NCBI GenBank assembly: GCA_032717465.1
Contig: CM064664.1
Location: 4,187,804 to 4,251,803, forward strand
Origin: Coenobita brevimanus
Taxonomy: Eukaryota > Arthropoda > Malacostraca > Decapoda > Coenobitidae
DNA length: 64,000 bases
Direction of reading: 5' to 3'
In this document: positions 22,408-33,214 of the stretch, in pieces
Layout of the letters: each line of letters starts with the position of its first letter
Position numbering within the stretch: the first letter of the stretch is position 1
Program-made: the position numbers and the translations under genes
The notes under the pieces: generated by a model
The model's database searches: none
Told to the model about the DNA's origin: nothing
The model's input: only the letters and a program-made list of their open reading frames with translations

Positions 22408-22907
22408 AGCCAAAGTAAGAATCAGAGTTATTTGTCAAAGAATCTTCGCCAACAGAAAACACCTAAACTCCCTTGCAAATATCGAGCATCCTCCAATATT
22501 ACCATAACTTTCTCCTCGCCGTTTTAAGTCACTCTCCGCGTCTCCCCTACCTCCTCCTAGTGGATCACAAACCCCCTCCCCCCCTCCCCCTTACGCGCTC
22601 CGCGCGCACCTGTATTTACTGCACTCCTAGTACTAAGATTTGTTGTATTGTCATTAGTACCTAGAAAGCTAGTATCCTGCGAGATACACATATCTTAGAT
22701 AAGGTTTTTGTATTGCTCTATATTGTGTTGTAATATCTGCTGAAGTGTCCTGTGTCTGACTGTGGTAATATACGTGTATGGTGTTGCCGAAGGTTTTTAT
22801 GTCCTGCCTCTCTTTATTGCACTAGCTCCGGTCTCAAAAGAGGACCCCGCTCCACGTTGGGTGAAATAGGTACGAGAAGTCGAGCCTAATTCTACCCAGC
22901 ATTACAC

Positions 22908-22920
22908 TGGTGGCCAGTGG
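22908..22920 (+). promoter_or_regulatory. Putative primer binding site, internal copy 1
   Basis: TGGTGGCCAGTGG immediately after the LTR1 end. A TGG start complements the CCA end of a tRNA. The tRNA was not identified. A splice-donor-like GGTAAGCAG lies near 22949, just upstream of the gag ATG. Confidence 0.55.
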
Positions 22921-22971
22921 TGGTTCTAGATCCGAGCGTAGAAGAGAGGTAAGCAGGAAATATTTGGAAAA

Positions 22972-23862
22972 ATGGCAACTAAACCGCACATTCAGTTACC
23001 CAAGTTTGACCCTGACCAGTATGACATACACACATATCTTGCAATAGTTAAACCCTTACTGGATATTGGCTTCGATAATGACCAGCAAAAAATTGCAGTC
23101 ACACTACAACTACTGGGTAAAGCTGCAGCGAATATTGCGCCTAAAATTATCCCAGAACTCACCTGGCAGAACTTTACCAAGTTCGTGGTCCAAGCCATCA
23201 CCCCATCACTAAGGAAAGTGGTGGCTCTATCCAAATTGGATAGCTTTACTTATGACGGGGATTTAGATAATACCCTGTTGCAGGCAAGACGCTTGATTAA
23301 TGCTGCTTACCCGGAGGCAGACGAAGAAACCCGGGATCAGCACACATTCAATACTCTGCTCCGAGTACTCCCAAGTGTTGTGAAGCAACACTTTACTATC
23401 CACGACCCAAAAGGAGACATGGATAGAGATATACAGCTGATACGGCGCCTCCTGACCGCCTGCCCTCCTCCACAACAAATTAGTGTTGTCAAGAAATTCC
23501 CCACCCAACCCCCGGCTCCCCCAGCCACACCGCGTCTGCCCCTGCCCCACACAAGCCCGACCCCGACGCCTAGCCCACCCAGGGCGCACCCCTCTCGTCA
23601 GCGCCCCGCCCCGCGAGAAAACCCAAACTTAATTCTGATCAACCCGTGGGAATTCACAGCCTGCAACTCCCGTTGCCCCCTTCATGACATACGGGACCAG
23701 CTGAAAGCTGCTCGCCGCAAAAGCACAACCCCGGGTTCGTGTAAAGTTTCCGCCCTAGAAGACGAAGCCCCAGGGGACGAGCTGGCACCTGCGGATGAAT
23801 CCCCCCCAGGAGAACTAGAGCAGGAGCAGGAGCACGAGAGCCCTAGCCAGCTGGATTTTTAG
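22972..23862 (+). CDS. Ty3/gypsy-like gag, copy 1
   Basis: Open frame of 296 residues from ATG (MATKPHIQLPKF). The N-terminal 160 residues are mostly helical-looking with the order KIAVTLQLLGKAA, LTWQNFTKFV, AYPEADEETRDQ, typical of a gag capsid region that packages element RNA. The C-terminal part is Pro-rich then acidic (residues 170-296). No CCHC zinc knuckle is visible; the only Cys cluster is ACNSRC. The protease frame follows in the -1 frame after a 23-bp gap, as expected for frameshift-expressed pol. It is nearly identical to copy 2 at 34545. Assignment rests on position and protein style rather than a diagnostic motif. Confidence 0.75.
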   Translation: MATKPHIQLPKFDPDQYDIHTYLAIVKPLLDIGFDNDQQKIAVTLQLLGKAAANIAPKIIPELTWQNFTKFVVQAITPSLRKVVALSKLDSFTYDGDLDNTLLQARRLINAAYPEADEETRDQHTFNTLLRVLPSVVKQHFTIHDPKGDMDRDIQLIRRLLTACPPPQQISVVKKFPTQPPAPPATPRLPLPHTSPTPTPSPPRAHPSRQRPAPRENPNLILINPWEFTACNSRCPLHDIRDQLKAARRKSTTPGSCKVSALEDEAPGDELAPADESPPGELEQEQEHESPSQLDF

Positions 23863-23885
23863 GCCCGCCCCCGCACCAACCCACA

Positions 23886-24320
23886 GTGGCGGGGGCCATC
23901 ACCCCTAAGTATCGCCCCCCAGTATACCACAAGATGAAAATCAACGGCGTGAAGGCCAGACTACTAGTTGATACGGGAGCAGCCAGATCCTGCCTTTACA
24001 GCCATTATTTCTCCCGCTACAAGACACGGTTTGGCCCACTCCGCCCCACTACCACTCACCTTGTAGACGCGGGGGATGGCCCCCTGCCCATCCGTGGGGA
24101 GACTCGGGCCCTACGGGTCGACACCCACCAGCCAGTATCTGCCCAACACCCATTCATCATTTTTGATTCCTCCTGCCGGAGCTATGACGGATATTTAGGG
24201 CTAGACCTACTTCAAAAACTTGGAGCCACTATCGACTGTCGCAACCGACAACTCCAGTTCCGCCCCCCACCCCGTTCCGCTCCAGCCGTTTGCACCTGCA
24301 CGCCGCAGCCCCGGCCGGAA
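23886..24320 (+). CDS. Retrotransposon aspartic protease, copy 1
   Basis: Frame -1 to gag. ARLLVDTGAARSCL (residues 24-37) is the catalytic D-T-G of retropepsins. YDGYLGLDLLQKLGATIDC near residue 100-118 is the matching C-terminal flap/ILG-equivalent strand. It would process the Gag-Pol precursor. The frame continues into C-homopolymer-rich linker DNA, where reading shifts, so protease and RT are not in one frame here. I end the domain at the linker; the open frame itself runs to 24473. GTG or TTG starts are not meaningful, since expression is expected by frameshift from gag. Confidence 0.85.
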
Positions 24321-24804
24321 GACCCCCCCCCCCATGCCCCCTCTCTTTTTTTCCCCCCTTCTTCGCCCCCCCTTCCCCCGCACTGCCCCGCCCCACTCTT
24401 GCCCCCTCCTTTCCTGCCACCATTTCCACTGCCGTTACCATCCCCTCACACCACGAGGCATGGGTGCCCCTGAACAGGCCCTCGGGCCCATCCATTTTGT
24501 TCTCCCCCCTCCTCCCCTCCGGACCCCTTCCTGCCTGCCTCGTTTCCCCTACCTTTCTCCCCCCCCACCGCACTGCCATTCGCATCGCCAATCTCGCCCC
24601 ATCCCCTCTCACCCTCCCCAAAGGGCTTATTGTCGGAGAGATGGAAGAAGCCGAGCCCTGCGCCCCGTCCCCCCCCACCACCCCGCCCCCCTTCCCCCCA
24701 TCCCTGACCATCTCTCCGACCAACAGTCAGACGCCTTACGCCGCCTCCTCCTGGAGTTCCAGGATTTGTTTGCGACAGGGCCTGCAGATATAGGACATAC
24801 TACG
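24321..24804 (+). pseudogene. pol linker and RT N-terminal extension, copy 1, frameshifted
   Basis: The frame with HEAWVPLNRPSGPSILF and RTAIRIANLAPSPLTLP is the usual gypsy inter-domain region between protease and RT. After another shift, LSDQQSDALRRLLLEFQDLF follows, the standard lead-in to RT. C-runs of 8-11 bases sit at both shifts. In copy 2 the second shift is absent. The segment ends at the foldback insertion. Confidence 0.75.
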
Positions 24805-26196
24805 TACAGCTCCGGACAGATGAAACGGCTACACCCCATCCACCAGCGACTTGGTTTGGGTCTCAGTGGTTCTGGTAACAGTTGCAGGTGGAGGGAGGGG
24901 GGATGTGGGAGGGTGAGGAGGGGAGAAATGTGGGCGGAGTTATATAGGGAGTAGTGTGGGAGGGTGAAGAAGCAGCACAGTCTGGCTGGTGGGAGGAGGA
25001 GACGAATGGTTGGGTAGCGGAGACGAGAGTCTGCTGGAGGGTAAGACAGGTGAGTGTGATTAGATGAAAAGAAATTACAAAAAATGAATGATTATAATAT
25101 CTGCTGCATATATTGCATTTTATCTACTAAATAAAAACACTGTCTATTATTCACCACCGTATTTGGGTATCCTACTCATTATTATTATCCTTTGGATATT
25201 AGGCAATAAATAAAGATATTGGACGGTCTTTCGGACCCGAACCAATTTTTTCATAACTTTTTTCTTCAGCTATTTCCGTATTCCTATTATCCCTCGTGCT
25301 TGAAGTCCCCCTTTTTATAACTTTCTCCTACGGCCTACATTATTTTTTAGGCATAAGGCAGTTTAACTTTCTCTTTAAATAACCATATTTATCAACAAAT
25401 ATTCCTTTCATTAATCTATTTAATTACCTGTTTTCTTTCAATATGCATTTGTCTAATAATGGGTGTTACACTTTAATTGGCGCCGCTATTTGACGTTTTG
25501 AATAAATTTGGTCTAAATTTACGCATATATTGCAGTCTCTCTCAAGTAGGCTGGCAACCTCACACATCCTCCCCCCTGCTTTCTCCTCTCGCTACCCGTT
25601 CCCTCCTTTCCTTTTGTAGTACTGTTTATCTATTCTTTCTCATATTTTTAACCTCATTCCTTCTTACAAACTTTTAGTGCCATAGGAATTTCTCCCTTAT
25701 CACCTACAGTCCTACTACATGAAAGTGGAACAAACTGCCATCGGGAAAAGAATAACGGGAAATTTATGGCGAAGGTTACGATATTAGTTATTTAGAATGA
25801 AAGTGTTGGCAGATACGCATTCTTGACGTGATTATCGCAGCCACAGCATTTCGCCTTCATAAAACAGAAGGACTATAGGTTTCATGCATTACCTCCTTAC
25901 GTCCAGCATTACTGTGCAGAACGCCATGTATAACACATTAAGGACCACAAGGACAGTACTGGTAGTCATCGTGATTCTCATGAATCTCTCCATAGGCTAT
26001 TGAAAACAGTGCTTTATGCTCAACTTCAGAATTATGTTCTCATCATGGCAATGATAGGCAAAGATAATAAAAACAATATATACAACCAAATTATCATTTA
26101 TTATACAACAAAGCTCAAACTGCCTCCGTGCTGCAGTCTCAAGGGTGTAACCAGCTCACACAATCACATGTAACCTGAAGAAATTAAATACATGAT

Positions 26197-26198
<2 letters not shown>

Positions 26199-26253
<55 letters not shown>
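26199..26253. repeat. (AT)n at inner end of left foldback arm
   Basis: AT run mirrored by 26725-26775. Confidence 0.95.
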
Positions 26254-26259
<6 letters not shown>

Positions 26260-26723
26260 CCATGAACAACATTGTTTGATCTAAAATTAATTGTGTTGGG
26301 TAAAGCAGAGGACACTAACTAGCATGGCAACCTACCACACGGAAACCACCATGTTGCACTACACGCCACAGAAACCGATGCACAGACCATGATATCAGCG
26401 AAAAGACTATGAGAAGAGTATTGCACGAAGCAGGGTTGCATCACAGGACCCTAGCAAACGTTATGTTGACAAGCCAGAGGATTTTTGGAAGTGTGTCACT
26501 GAAGGCGCAACTGCTGGAGAAGGAATAATACTCGGTGAGTATTATTTCTGAGGTTTTCGCTTATATAAACTAAACTATTCAGTCATATATGACCATAAAA
26601 ATATATTAATAATTACTGCAGGGGGACAACCAGTTTCGTTACAACGTCAGTCCATGCAGAGGAAATTACTTTGGGCATATAGGGTTACTCGATGTTAAAT
26701 TTCATAAGTGTAGAGCCTGTATG

Positions 26724-26724
<1 letters not shown>
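26254..26724 (+). other. Loop of foldback element with transposase-like fragment
   Basis: In one frame near 26390-26480 the reading TMRRVLHEAGLHHRTL resembles the helix-turn-helix of Tc1-like transposases. An overlapping frame (KPEDFWKCVTEGATAGEG) is equally open. A GTGAGT at 26534 and TTACTGCAG near 26615 look like splice sites. No assignment is firm. Confidence 0.35.

Positions 26725-26775
<51 letters not shown>
26725..26775. repeat. (AT)n at inner end of right foldback arm
   Basis: AT run mirrored by 26199-26253. Confidence 0.95.
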
Positions 26776-26777
<2 letters not shown>

Positions 26778-28169
26778 ATCATGTATTTAATTTCTTCAGG
26801 TTACATGTGATTGTGTAAGCTGGTTACACCCTTGAGACTGCAGCACGGAGGCAGTTTGAGCTTTGTTGTATAATAAATGATAATTTGGTTGTATATATTG
26901 TTTTTATTATCTTTGCCTATCATTGCCATGATGAGAACATAACTCTGAAGTTGAGCATAAAGCACTGTTTTCAATAGCCTATGGAGAGATTCATGAGAAT
27001 CACGATGACTACCAGTACTGTCCTTGTGGTCCTTAATGTGTTATACATGGCGTTCTGCACAGTAATGCTGGACGTAAGGAGGTAATGCATGAAACCTATA
27101 GTCCTTCTGTTTTATGAAGGCGAAATGCTGTGGCTGCGATAATCACGTCAAGAATGCGTATCTGCCAACACTTCATTCTAAATAACTAATATCGTAACCT
27201 TCGCCATAAATTTCCCGTTATTCTTTTCCCGATGACAGTTTGTTCCACTTTCATGTAGTAGGACTGTAGGTGATAAGGGAGAAATTCCTATGGCACTAAA
27301 AGTTTGTAAGAAGGAATGAGGTTAAAAATATGAGAAAGAATAGATAAACAGTACTACAAAAGGAAAGGAGGGAACGGGTAGCGAGAGGAGAAAGCAAGGG
27401 GGAGGATGTGTGAGGTTGCCAGCCTACTTGAGAGAGACTGCAATATATGCGTAAATTTAGACCAAATTTATTCAAAACGTCAAATAGCGGCGCCAATTAA
27501 GGTGTAACACCCATTATTAGACAAATGCATATTGAAAGAAAACAGGTAATTAAATAGATTAATGAAAGGAATATTTGTTGATAAATATGGTTATTTAAAG
27601 AGAAAGTTAAACTGCCTTATGCCTAAAAAATAATGTAGGCCGTAGGAGAAAGTTATAAAAAGGGGGACTTCAAGCACGAGGGATAATAGGAATACGGAAA
27701 TAGCTGAAGAAAAAAGTTATGAAAAAATTGGTTCGGGTCCGAAAGACCGTCCAATATCTTTATTTATTGCCTAATATCCAAAGGATAATAATAATGAGTA
27801 GGATACCCAAATACGGTGGTGAATAATAGACAGTGTTTTTATTTAGTAGATAAAATGCAATATATGCAGCAGATATTATAATCATTCATTTTTTGTAATT
27901 TCTTTTCATCTAATCACACTCACCTGTCTTACCCTCCAGCAGACTCTCGTCTCCGCTACCCAACCATTCGTCTCCTCCTCCCATCAGCCAGACTGTGCTG
28001 CTTCTTCACCCTCCCACACTACTCCCTATATAACTCCGCCCACATTTCTCCCCTCCTCACCCTCCCACATCCCCCCTCCCTCCACCTGCAACTGTTACCA
28101 GAACCACTGAGACCCAAACCAAGTCGCTGGTGGATGGGGTGTAGCCGTTTCATCTGTCCGGAGCTGTAC

Positions 28170-31100
28170 CTGTCTCATGAGATCCATACGACAGGCCCTC
28201 CAATATGACAACCTTCCCGACGTAAGAACCCCCGACAGATAGAAGAGGAGGACCGCCAAGTGCGCGAGATGGAAGAGGCATGTGTTATTTCCCCCTCCAC
28301 CAGCCCGTGGTCCTCCCCCGTCGTTCTAGTAAAAAAAAAAGACGGCACGATGCGGTTTTGCATCGATTACCGCCGCGTGAACGACGTCACAATTAAGGAT
28401 GCTACTCCCCTTCCCCGCATCGACGATTCCCTAGACTCCCTATACGGGGCGTCTTGGTTTTCTACCCTTGACCTCCAGTCTGGATATTGGCAGGTCCCCG
28501 TCCACCCGGATCATCGAGGCAAGACGGCCTTCTCTACCAGTAATAGCCGACATTACGAATTTAATGTCCTGCCATTCGGCCTCTGCAACGCCCATGCCAC
28601 GTTTTCCAGGCTGATGGAATCTGTCTTAAGCGGCCTCACTTGGGAGATATGTTTAGCCTATCTTGATGATGTCATTGTTTTTAGCCAAACCTGGGCCGAC
28701 CACTTGCAGCGCCTCCGCCGAGTTTTCACCCGAATTCGCCAGGCAGGCCTCAAGTTACATCCATCCAAATGTATCCTGCCTGCAAAAACCGTCGCGTTCT
28801 TTGGCCATACGATTTCCCAAGCGGGAATTTCCCCAGACCCCGACAAGCTGCGTGCCATAGAGGACATACCACCTCCGCAGGATGTCCACGGCGTCCGTGC
28901 CTTCTTGGGGCTCGCGTCCTACTATCGCCGCTTCGTGAAGGGGTTTGCACAGATTGCTAAGCCGCTTCACGACCTGACACGAAAAGGGGAACCTTTCCTC
29001 TGGACCGAGGACCGACAAGCCGCTTTCCAACAGCTGAAAGACAAGCTCATCTCGGCCCCCATCGTGGCCTTTCCCGACTATGCCCTCCCTTTTCGCCTCT
29101 ACACGGACGTCTCCCTTGACGCAATTGGCGCTGTTCTAGCCCAGGTACAGGCCGGTCGGGAACACATTATCGCTTGTGCCAGCCGCACACTGAACCCAGC
29201 CAAGAAAAATTATGCCGCCACCAAGCTTGAATGCCTCGGCATAATCTGGTCCCTCCAATATTTTAGGGCTTATCTTTCCGGGACTCAAGTCACTATAATA
29301 ACCGACCACCAATCACTCCAGTGGCTGCGACAATCGGACTCCCAGAACGCTCAAATCGTCCGATGGCGTGACACCCTAGAGGAATTTCAATATGAAATTT
29401 CGTACAGACCCGGGAAGCTCCACACCAACGCAGATGCCCTCTCCCGCCTTCCCATCCACACGGTCCAACCAAACCCGGACCTGCTGGAACTCTGTCACCA
29501 CAAGGAACGCCCCCCCTGGATTCCAGCCCACCTGTTTCCCAAATTGTGCCGACAGGGCGACCACCTTTTAACCCTGTCTGGGCACATCCTCTTGGCCCCC
29601 GATGCGGCACGTGACACCCTGCGCCAGTTACACGCCCACAACGGCATCCATTTGGGCACAAAAAAATTGCTACAGGTGTTTAATGACGTCTACTGGGCCC
29701 CGAACCCCTCCCCCCTCGCCAAGGAAATTATTCAAACTTGCCGTGCCTGCGCGCTCGGGAAAGACATTACCCGGACCGCCGGGCCATCTGGCCATATCAC
29801 CGCCCACAAACCCTGGCAGCTCCTAGCAGTCGACGTAGTAGGGCCTCTCCCTCCTAAATCGGGATATAAGTACGTGATCACTTTTGTCGACACGTATTCC
29901 AAGTTCGTAGTAGCCTGCCCTGCTAAAGAACATCACGCCGTCGCTGTCGCCGATGCCTTACTCCGACACGTCTTCCCCTACTTTGGCATTCCCCAAGCCC
30001 TCCATTCCGATAATGCCCCCGAATTCTCCGGAAAAGTCTGGGAAGAACTGGTCAGGATTTTTGGATACGAAATCTCCCACTCCTCACCATATTGGCCCCA
30101 AGGGAATGCGGTGTGTGAACGCAGCCATCGTACCCTGGTCAATCAGCTACGTACCAGAATCGAGGCTACGAAAGACAACGATTGGCCAGCACACGTCAAA
30201 ATCGTCCAGTGGGGCATGAATTCGTGCCCCCGAGAGGACGGGGTTTCCCCCCACGAAAGGATCTTTGGTGAAACCCCCCTCCTACTACCTTTACGCCGTC
30301 ACCTGCAACCGCCCACCTCCGCCCCCGCCACGGACCCGCTACACTTGCTAAAAAGGCGGATATACCACCTACAGAGGAATTTAGATCTTGAACCCGACAC
30401 AGCCACCAACCCCTTCAAGCCGGGTGACACCATAGTCGTCACCCAACTCCCCACTCCCCACAAACTTGCCCCCCCGTTTCACGGGCCCCCACGCCATCAC
30501 CAAAATCCCCAACCCTTACCAGGTGGTCGTGGACTACCACAGCACTCCCCGTACCCTCTGAAACCGGCACGCGGGCCCCTTCCGCACGCCCATTCCCCCT
30601 GCCCCGACCCCACACCCCCAACCCCCCACCCCCAACCCCCCACAGCTCCCGCCCCACCATCTACAACCACATATGAGTGCTACATCTCCTCACCTTCCCC
30701 CTCTGCCCCCCTTACCACCTCCACCTCACCTGCCCCAGGCGCCTCACCTGACGCCTCCCCCGCCACCCCCCCCTCACCCTCGCCCCACCCATCCACGGTT
30801 TCCCCCTCAATCCTCACTCCCTCATCTCCAGCCCCTGCCACCACCCCCTCCCCCCAGCCCACTACCACCTCTTCTGCCCGCACCAGCACCCCTTCGCCAC
30901 ACCCCCCTTCCACCCCCCTCCCCTACCCACCACCCGTACGCCCACTCCACCAATACCACGTTCTACCACTCCCGCGGCACGCAAGACAACACGCCCACCC
31001 CCAACGCCCCCTTCCCCCCCACCCCTACCCTCACCACCACCACCACCCGCTCCGGCCGCCTCTCACGCCCACCCGCCCGATATTCCCACACCCCTACACC

Positions 31101-31277
31101 ACCGACCTCCCCGCGACTTCACACCGTCCAGCTACATCGGGCCCAAATCCCTCCTACCTGTACTTCCCAGAGACTCAACGCCGCATTACTGCCGCACAAA
31201 ACCCGGCCTTCGCCCACTCTATCCAGCATTCAACCTCCAACCACACCGACACCAACAACAAGCAACATGAGGATTAA
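28170..31277 (+). pseudogene. Ty3/gypsy pol: RT, RNase H, integrase, copy 1
   Basis: Reading resumes after the foldback. A TGA at 28206 precedes the long open frame 28260-31277 (1005 codons). Counting from 28260: RT with FCIDYRRVND (33-42), TLDLQSGYWQV (catalytic Asp 71) and YLDD (134-137); RNase H with YTDVS (Asp 283), TKLE (Glu 324) and TDH (Asp 349); integrase HHCC zinc finger (His 458/460/464, Cys 494 and 497) and DD35E core at Asp 525, Asp 584 and Glu 620. After PFKPGD (GPY/F-like region) the frame slips into C-rich DNA. The expected chromodomain-less tail SGRLSRPPARY is in another frame (30673-31530). All catalytic residues are present, but the 5' break, the TGA and the 3' slip disable it. 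Confidence 0.93.
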
Positions 31278-31531
31278 GCGGGCCGTATGGGCCCCTACCT
31301 TTACCAAGAACCACCGGCTCCGAGGGCCACACCACCTGTTAAATATCCCCCAGTCCACCACCGCCCCCTCCGCCCTCTTCCTCACCTATGACCAAGCACA
31401 GGAGGAAAATTCCTACACTATCGCCTGGCAGAACACACTCCGACACCTCCAGCCCGTTTACACCACCTCCAACACTCTAGCGTTCCACCTCCAGCCACAG
31501 GGACGTGACTTTTCAAGAACACGGTGGTGAA

Positions 31532-32740
31532 ATGCGTGGCTTTAACAGACACACATACGGTACTCCAGAATATTCCGGAGAATACCATAGTATCCCCGAC
31601 AACGGGGCGAACCAGAAACAACGGAGTTCGCCCACGAGAATGCCGACACCCCCACTCGGACCCCACGGGGTAGCCGCCACTAGCCACCACCACTCCGGGC
31701 AACAACGACGCATGTCAGCCCGGGCCGTGCGCCCCTGTGACATTCAACCACAACGCCGCTGCCACCGTAGGCGAAAGACACTACCTTTGCGTGGTGGAAT
31801 CACTGAGTTAGCTAGGGGTGGAGTCAGAAATAGCACTCCAGGCAGCGCCCCTCTGGTAGAGACGATCTATGGTTGCTCCCACAGTGATTTGGTAGAGACG
31901 ATCTATAGTCTCTCCCACAGTGATTCGGCCGAGACGATCAGTGGTCGCTCCCACAATTTCCAGGTAGAGACAATCAATGGTCGCTCCCTTAGTACTCTGG
32001 TCGAGATGATCAATGGTCGCTCCCCCAGGGTCCAGGTAGAGACGATCAATGGTCGCTCCCTTAGTCTTCCGGTCGAGACGATCAATGGTCGCTCCCACAG
32101 TATTTGGGTAGAGACGATCAATGGTCGCTCCCCCAGTGTCCAGGTAGAGACGCTCAATGGTCGCTCCCTTGGTCCTCCGGTCGAGACGATCAATGGTCGC
32201 TCCCACAATATTCGGGTAGAGACGATCAATGGTCGCTCCCCCAGTGTCCAGGTGGAGACGATCGATGGTCGCTCCCAGGGCGTAGTTAAGAAAGGGATGT
32301 CTCCCCAACCGGAGACTGAACCTCAGGGGTCTCGTTCCAGAATATCCCGGAACGACCTCCCTGCTTCCCCCGGTCTCTGTTCCCTATGTTTGGCCTTCGA
32401 GCAGACACACCTGTCGGGCCCCCGTGACAACCGCTGCCGCAGCCCTCCCCTGACGGCGCCTCTGGTCGTGGGAGACCGCAGTCTGTCGCCTCTTCCGGCC
32501 CTCCCTAGGACACCCGGGCGAGACCTCACCACGCCCCCGCGACGCCGGGACCTGACCCAGAGGTTCCTAGACCTCTTCGGCCCCAGTCCTACGGGCCTTA
32601 CGCCGGAGCCCGGCCCGGAAGCCCCCGGACGCGAGAGGACGCCCTCGCGAGCCGCCCCGTGCCCTCTCGGCTCGCCCCGCCCTGACGACGCCCTCAGTCC
32701 GACCGGATCACCGATGATGTGTCCTTGTTTCTCTCCATGA
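31532..32740 (+). CDS. Uncertain LTR open frame with 12-residue repeats, copy 2
   Basis: ATG at 31532 (MRGFNRHTYG). It spans 12 VETINGRS-type units, then an Arg/Pro-rich tail ending CPCFSP. Unlike copy 1 the upstream segment is open (CGA rather than TGA). Same caveats as copy 1: no domain, both strands open through the array, GC-rich. It could be an LTR-encoded protein or a by-product of a 36-bp period. Confidence 0.28.
   Translation: MRGFNRHTYGTPEYSGEYHSIPDNGANQKQRSSPTRMPTPPLGPHGVAATSHHHSGQQRRMSARAVRPCDIQPQRRCHRRRKTLPLRGGITELARGGVRNSTPGSAPLVETIYGCSHSDLVETIYSLSHSDSAETISGRSHNFQVETINGRSLSTLVEMINGRSPRVQVETINGRSLSLPVETINGRSHSIWVETINGRSPSVQVETLNGRSLGPPVETINGRSHNIRVETINGRSPSVQVETIDGRSQGVVKKGMSPQPETEPQGSRSRISRNDLPASPGLCSLCLAFEQTHLSGPRDNRCRSPPLTAPLVVGDRSLSPLPALPRTPGRDLTTPPRRRDLTQRFLDLFGPSPTGLTPEPGPEAPGRERTPSRAAPCPLGSPRPDDALSPTGSPMMCPCFSP
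31856..32287 (+). repeat. 36-bp tandem repeat array, 12 units (LTR2)
   Basis: Same unit core and cycling of three unit types as in LTR1, minus six units. The order of units matches LTR3. Confidence 0.95.
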
Positions 32741-33214
32741 GGAAATACGGGTGACCCTGTAACAATCGTGAAGTAGGTTAAGTGTGACTCCCTCTCTCTT
32801 AGAATAAGTATTGTGCAGTGAATTTATGTAATCTCTATTGGGGTAAATCAGAACACAATATCCAGTTGAAGGACGAGAATGTGGATTAAGATCTAAAGTG
32901 AAAATACGTGCGAGTGTCACCCCGAATCTTTCTAAAGACATATCTCCAGAACCATAAGAAAGACTAAAATATTATTGGAGTTCTATTGGCTAGTCTCTAA
33001 GTAATGTTGTGAAATAGTATTTACGAGTGTTCCGACTTTGTTACGCGTTGTGAAGCGAGAGTCTACATATCATACTTAGAAGATGTGTAATTAATAAGCC
33101 TGTGCCTACAGAAATATGTTCCCACCCTAAATCTCAAGAAAAGGGGAGTATTAACGATATTCCCTCCCTCCGCACGCTACTCTTAAAAACTCTCTCCATT
33201 CCTCGCTCACTCTC

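Larger units (their letters stand above)
19740..22906 (+). repeat. LTR1 (5' LTR, A-type)
   Basis: Starts TGAAAAGCGTGG and ends ATTACA just before a TGGTGGCC primer-site-like motif. It holds 18 units of a 36-bp repeat and a 758-bp TTAA-flanked MITE. Minus the MITE with its extra TTAA it is about 2405 bp. Removing the six extra repeat units (216 bp) gives about 2189 bp, the size of LTR2 and of LTR3 with its missing end restored. Confidence 0.85.
24807..28166. mobile_element. 3.36-kb foldback element in pol, copy 1
   Basis: Arms 24807-26253 and 26725-28166 are near-identical inverted copies (about 1.44 kb). Termini read CAGCTCCGGACAG and CTGTCCGGAGCTG, flanked by TA (or GTAC) on both sides. Removing the insert restores the pol sequence of the RT lead-in. 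Each arm ends at the centre in an (AT)n run; the 471-bp loop is 26254-26724. Arms show only scattered mismatches and 1-bp indels. A TA target and CAG start are compatible with a Tc1/mariner-type element; class unproven. Confidence 0.9.

Noticed and set aside
22972..23862. CCHC zinc knuckle in gag
   Set aside because: Only a CNSRC cluster is present, with no CX2CX4HX4C spacing.
24229..24723. Long Gly-rich minus frames opposite the pol linker (also 35780-36421)
   Set aside because: Antisense of C-homopolymer-rich DNA. No motif, and they change with C-run length.
25477..25677. 66-codon frame in the foldback arms, present four times
   Set aside because: Repeated because the arms are repeated. 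T-rich hydrophobic composition without a motif.
30673..31530. 285-codon Pro-rich frame overlapping the pol 3' end
   Set aside because: Not a separate gene. Its SGRLSRPPARY segment is the displaced pol C-terminus, and the rest is C-rich DNA open in several frames.
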